Shown: positions 5,637 through 6,881 of the stretch, one piece after another | How the letters are laid out: every line of letters begins with the position of its first letter | How positions within the stretch are numbered: position 1 is the stretch's first letter | Assembly (NCBI RefSeq): GCF_001983105.1 | Contig: NZ_MOMC01000004.1 | Span: forward strand, 4,985 to 11,865 | Source: Pseudofrankia asymbiotica | GTDB lineage: Bacteria; Actinomycetota; Actinomycetes; Frankiales; Frankiaceae | Reading direction: 5' to 3' | DNA: 6,881 nt | Position numbers and translations under genes: made by a program | The notes under the pieces: generated by a model | Told to the model about the DNA's origin: nothing | The model's database searches: none | The model's input: only the letters and a program-made list of their open reading frames with translations

Positions 5637-6662
5637 TCAGAGCCCGTCGACGCCGACGGCGCGGCGGACGCCGGCGAGGACCGGGCGCGCGCGCTCGCGG
5701 GCCCGCTGGGCGCCCTCGGCCAGGATCGCGTCGATCTCGCTGTCCGGCGCCATCAGGTCGTCGTAGCGCTTCCGCAACGGGGCCAGCTGGGTGTTGAGCT
5801 CCTCGAACAGGGCGTTCTTCAGCTCACCCCAGCCGGTGCCGCCCGCCTCCAGCCGCCGGCGCATCTCGGCGACATCCTCGGGCGCGGCGAAGTTCTCGTA
5901 CAGGTGGAACGCCGCCGAGCTGTCCGGGTCCTTCGGCGCCTCCACCGGGGTGCTGTCGCTCTTGATCGACCGCACGAGCTTGCGCAGCCGGGCCTCCGGG
6001 GCGAACAGCGGGATCGTGTTCTGGTACGACTTGCTCATCTTGCGCCCGTCGAGGCCGGGCAGCACCCGCCCCGACTCGCCGGGCGGCGTGACCGCCTCGG
6101 GGATCTTCAGCGAGAAGACGTCGCCGAACAGGTGGTTGAACGAGCCGGCGATGTCGGCCGCGTACTCCACGTGCTGGACCTGGTCCTTGCCGACCGGCAC
6201 CACGTCCGCACTCATGATCAGGATATCCACCGCCATCAGGACGGGATAGCTGAACAACCCCATGTTGATGCCCGCGTCGAGGTCGGCCAGGCCCGCCTCG
6301 GCGTTGCGGTCGCGGGCGGCCTTGTAGGCGTGCGCCCGGTTCATCAGGCCCTTGCCGGTGACGCACGACAGCACCCACTGCAGCTCGAAGACCTCGGGCA
6401 CGTCGGACTGTCGGTAGAAGATCGTCTGCTTCGGGTCGAGACCCAGCGTGATCCAGGTGGCCGCCACCGAGCGGGTCCAGCTCGTCATCTGGGCGCGGTC
6501 ACGCACCGACGTCAACGCGTGATAGTCGGCGATGAAGTAGAGCGACTCGAACCTCGACGCCATCTCCAGCGCCGGCCGGATCGCCCCGATGTAGTTGCCC
6601 AGATGCGCGTCACCGGTCGGTTTGATGCCGGTGAGCGAGACCTTCTGGCCCTCGGGTGCCAT
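5637..6662 (-). CDS. trpS: Tryptophanyl-tRNA synthetase TrpRS
   Basis: TrpRS is a class I aminoacyl-tRNA synthetase that joins tryptophan to tRNA-Trp with ATP in the cytoplasm. The 341-residue product starts with GIKPTGDAHLGNYIGA (12-27), holding the HIGH-type signature HLGN. It continues with IADYHAL (44-50), YRQSDVPE (83-90), MGLFSYPVLMAVDIL (134-148), VPVGKDQVQH (155-164) and GRKMSKSYQNTIPLF (206-220), the KMSKS loop. D146 corresponds to the Asp that contacts the indole nitrogen in characterised TrpRS. Length is normal for the family (about 330-350). The motifs NRAHAYKA (108-115) and the GKDQVQH variant resemble, from memory, Pseudomonas-type rather than Mycobacterium-type TrpRS. ATG 6662 is preceded by TAGACT with a 7-base spacer, so the mRNA may be leaderless; GAGG lies very close (3 bases). 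It sits 42 bases downstream of a glycosyltransferase gene on the same strand. Confidence 0.96.
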   Translation of the reverse strand: MAPEGQKVSLTGIKPTGDAHLGNYIGAIRPALEMASRFESLYFIADYHALTSVRDRAQMTSWTRSVAATWITLGLDPKQTIFYRQSDVPEVFELQWVLSCVTGKGLMNRAHAYKAARDRNAEAGLADLDAGINMGLFSYPVLMAVDILIMSADVVPVGKDQVQHVEYAADIAGSFNHLFGDVFSLKIPEAVTPPGESGRVLPGLDGRKMSKSYQNTIPLFAPEARLRKLVRSIKSDSTPVEAPKDPDSSAAFHLYENFAAPEDVAEMRRRLEAGGTGWGELKNALFEELNTQLAPLRKRYDDLMAPDSEIDAILAEGAQRARERARPVLAGVRRAVGVDGL

Positions 6663-6675
6663 GCGCCTCAGTCTA
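6663..6675 (-). promoter_or_regulatory. Possible leaderless promoter (-10) for trpS
   Basis: On the minus strand TAGACT (6675-6670) matches the actinobacterial -10 consensus TANNNT well and ends seven bases before the trpS ATG at 6662, a spacing that would start the transcript at the start codon. The intervening GAGGCGC contains GAGG, which is too close for a normal Shine-Dalgarno. No clear -35 is seen 16-18 bases upstream. Confidence 0.45.
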
Positions 6676-6705
6676 CGGACGCGGCGGGCCGCCCCACGGG
6701 TCCGT
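6675..6705 (-). terminator. Possible hairpin between glycosyltransferase gene and trpS
   Basis: ACGGAC (6675-6680) and GTCCGT (6700-6705) are perfect 6-base arms around a 19-base loop that itself holds GGCG (6683-6686) against CGCC (6690-6693). The hairpin begins at the glycosyltransferase stop and ends at the putative trpS -10. It could end the upstream transcript; no T-run is present. Confidence 0.3.
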
Positions 6706-6881
6706 CAGGGCCCGAAGACCGGCTGGTCAGGCGAGGAAGAAGAAACAGCCGCGGTGCGGCGGTGGCGGGCGGCATAGGCCAGCATGAAGCGGACGTGCCG
6801 GCCAGCGTCCCGCAGTGAATGCAGTTTCGAGACACCGGACCGCGGGTGGTAGGTGATGGGTACCTCCTCGACCCGCAGCTG
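6705..6881 (-). CDS. Family 2 glycosyltransferase, C-terminal end (truncated by window edge)
   Basis: The last 58 codons of a gene entering from the right edge are visible, ending in TGA at 6707-6705. The piece reads VEEVPITYHPRSGVSKLHSL (residues 4-23 as visible), then RDAGRHVRFMLAYAARHRR, then a polar tail. The pattern VPI.Y.PR.G.SKL followed by RDG.RH.RFML.Y is characteristic of the end of the catalytic domain in polyprenol-phosphate sugar synthase-like GT2 enzymes, which move a sugar from a nucleotide donor to a lipid carrier or other acceptor on the inner membrane face. The GT-A core and DxD motif lie outside the window, so donor and acceptor cannot be stated. It is on the same strand as trpS, 42 bases upstream. 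Confidence 0.8.
   Translation of the reverse strand, partial: QLRVEEVPITYHPRSGVSKLHSLRDAGRHVRFMLAYAARHRRTAAVSSSSPDQPVFGP

Noticed and set aside
1..6881. Mobile element, prophage or defence system
   Set aside because: No transposase, integrase, nuclease-helicase cluster, terminal inverted repeat or target-site duplication is visible, and base composition looks even across the window.

Overview
The window is high-GC DNA with a strong G/C bias at third codon positions. Its proteins (a Pmt protein mannosyltransferase, an RsmI with an alanine-rich linker, a TatD/RsmA pair and a membrane-anchored DUF218 protein) point to an actinobacterium. Frankia or a close relative is my best guess from protein style and memory of gene order. 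No search was possible. It reads as chromosomal housekeeping DNA. I see no phage, plasmid, transposase, CRISPR array, tRNA or rRNA.

Layout: (1) positions 1-423, minus: N-terminal part of a Pmt-type mannosyltransferase running off the left edge. (2) 424-592: a divergent intergenic region with four short perfect dyads. (3) 593-1648, plus: rsmI, 16S rRNA 2'-O-methyltransferase. (4) 1646-1763: a tandem-repeat array at the convergent rsmI/rsmA junction. (5) 1754-2662, minus: rsmA (ksgA), 16S rRNA adenine dimethyltransferase. (6) 2683-3525, minus: a TatD-family metal-dependent hydrolase directly upstream of rsmA. (7) 3726-4832, plus: a type-1 periplasmic-binding-protein fold with no visible signal peptide. 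(8) 4955-5569, plus: a membrane-anchored YdcF/SanA-like (DUF218) protein. (9) 5637-6662, minus: trpS, tryptophanyl-tRNA synthetase, convergent with the DUF218 gene across a GC-rich hairpin. (10) 6705-6881, minus: C-terminal end of a family 2 glycosyltransferase entering from the right edge, 42 bases upstream of trpS.

How they fit: rsmI and rsmA both modify 16S rRNA, and trpS charges tRNA, so much of the window serves translation. Pmt, the glycosyltransferase and the DUF218 protein belong to the cell envelope and polyprenol-linked sugar chemistry. TatD is a metallo-nuclease/hydrolase commonly encoded near rsmA in Actinobacteria. The binding-protein-fold gene is the least explained: it has no transporter partner in the window and no export signal.

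I did not find a convincing new multi-gene system. The points most worth a second look are the signal-less binding protein, the tandem repeats at the rsmI/rsmA junction, the dyad cluster between pmt and rsmI, the TrpRS that looks like the proteobacterial clade, and two genes that seem to start as leaderless transcripts.
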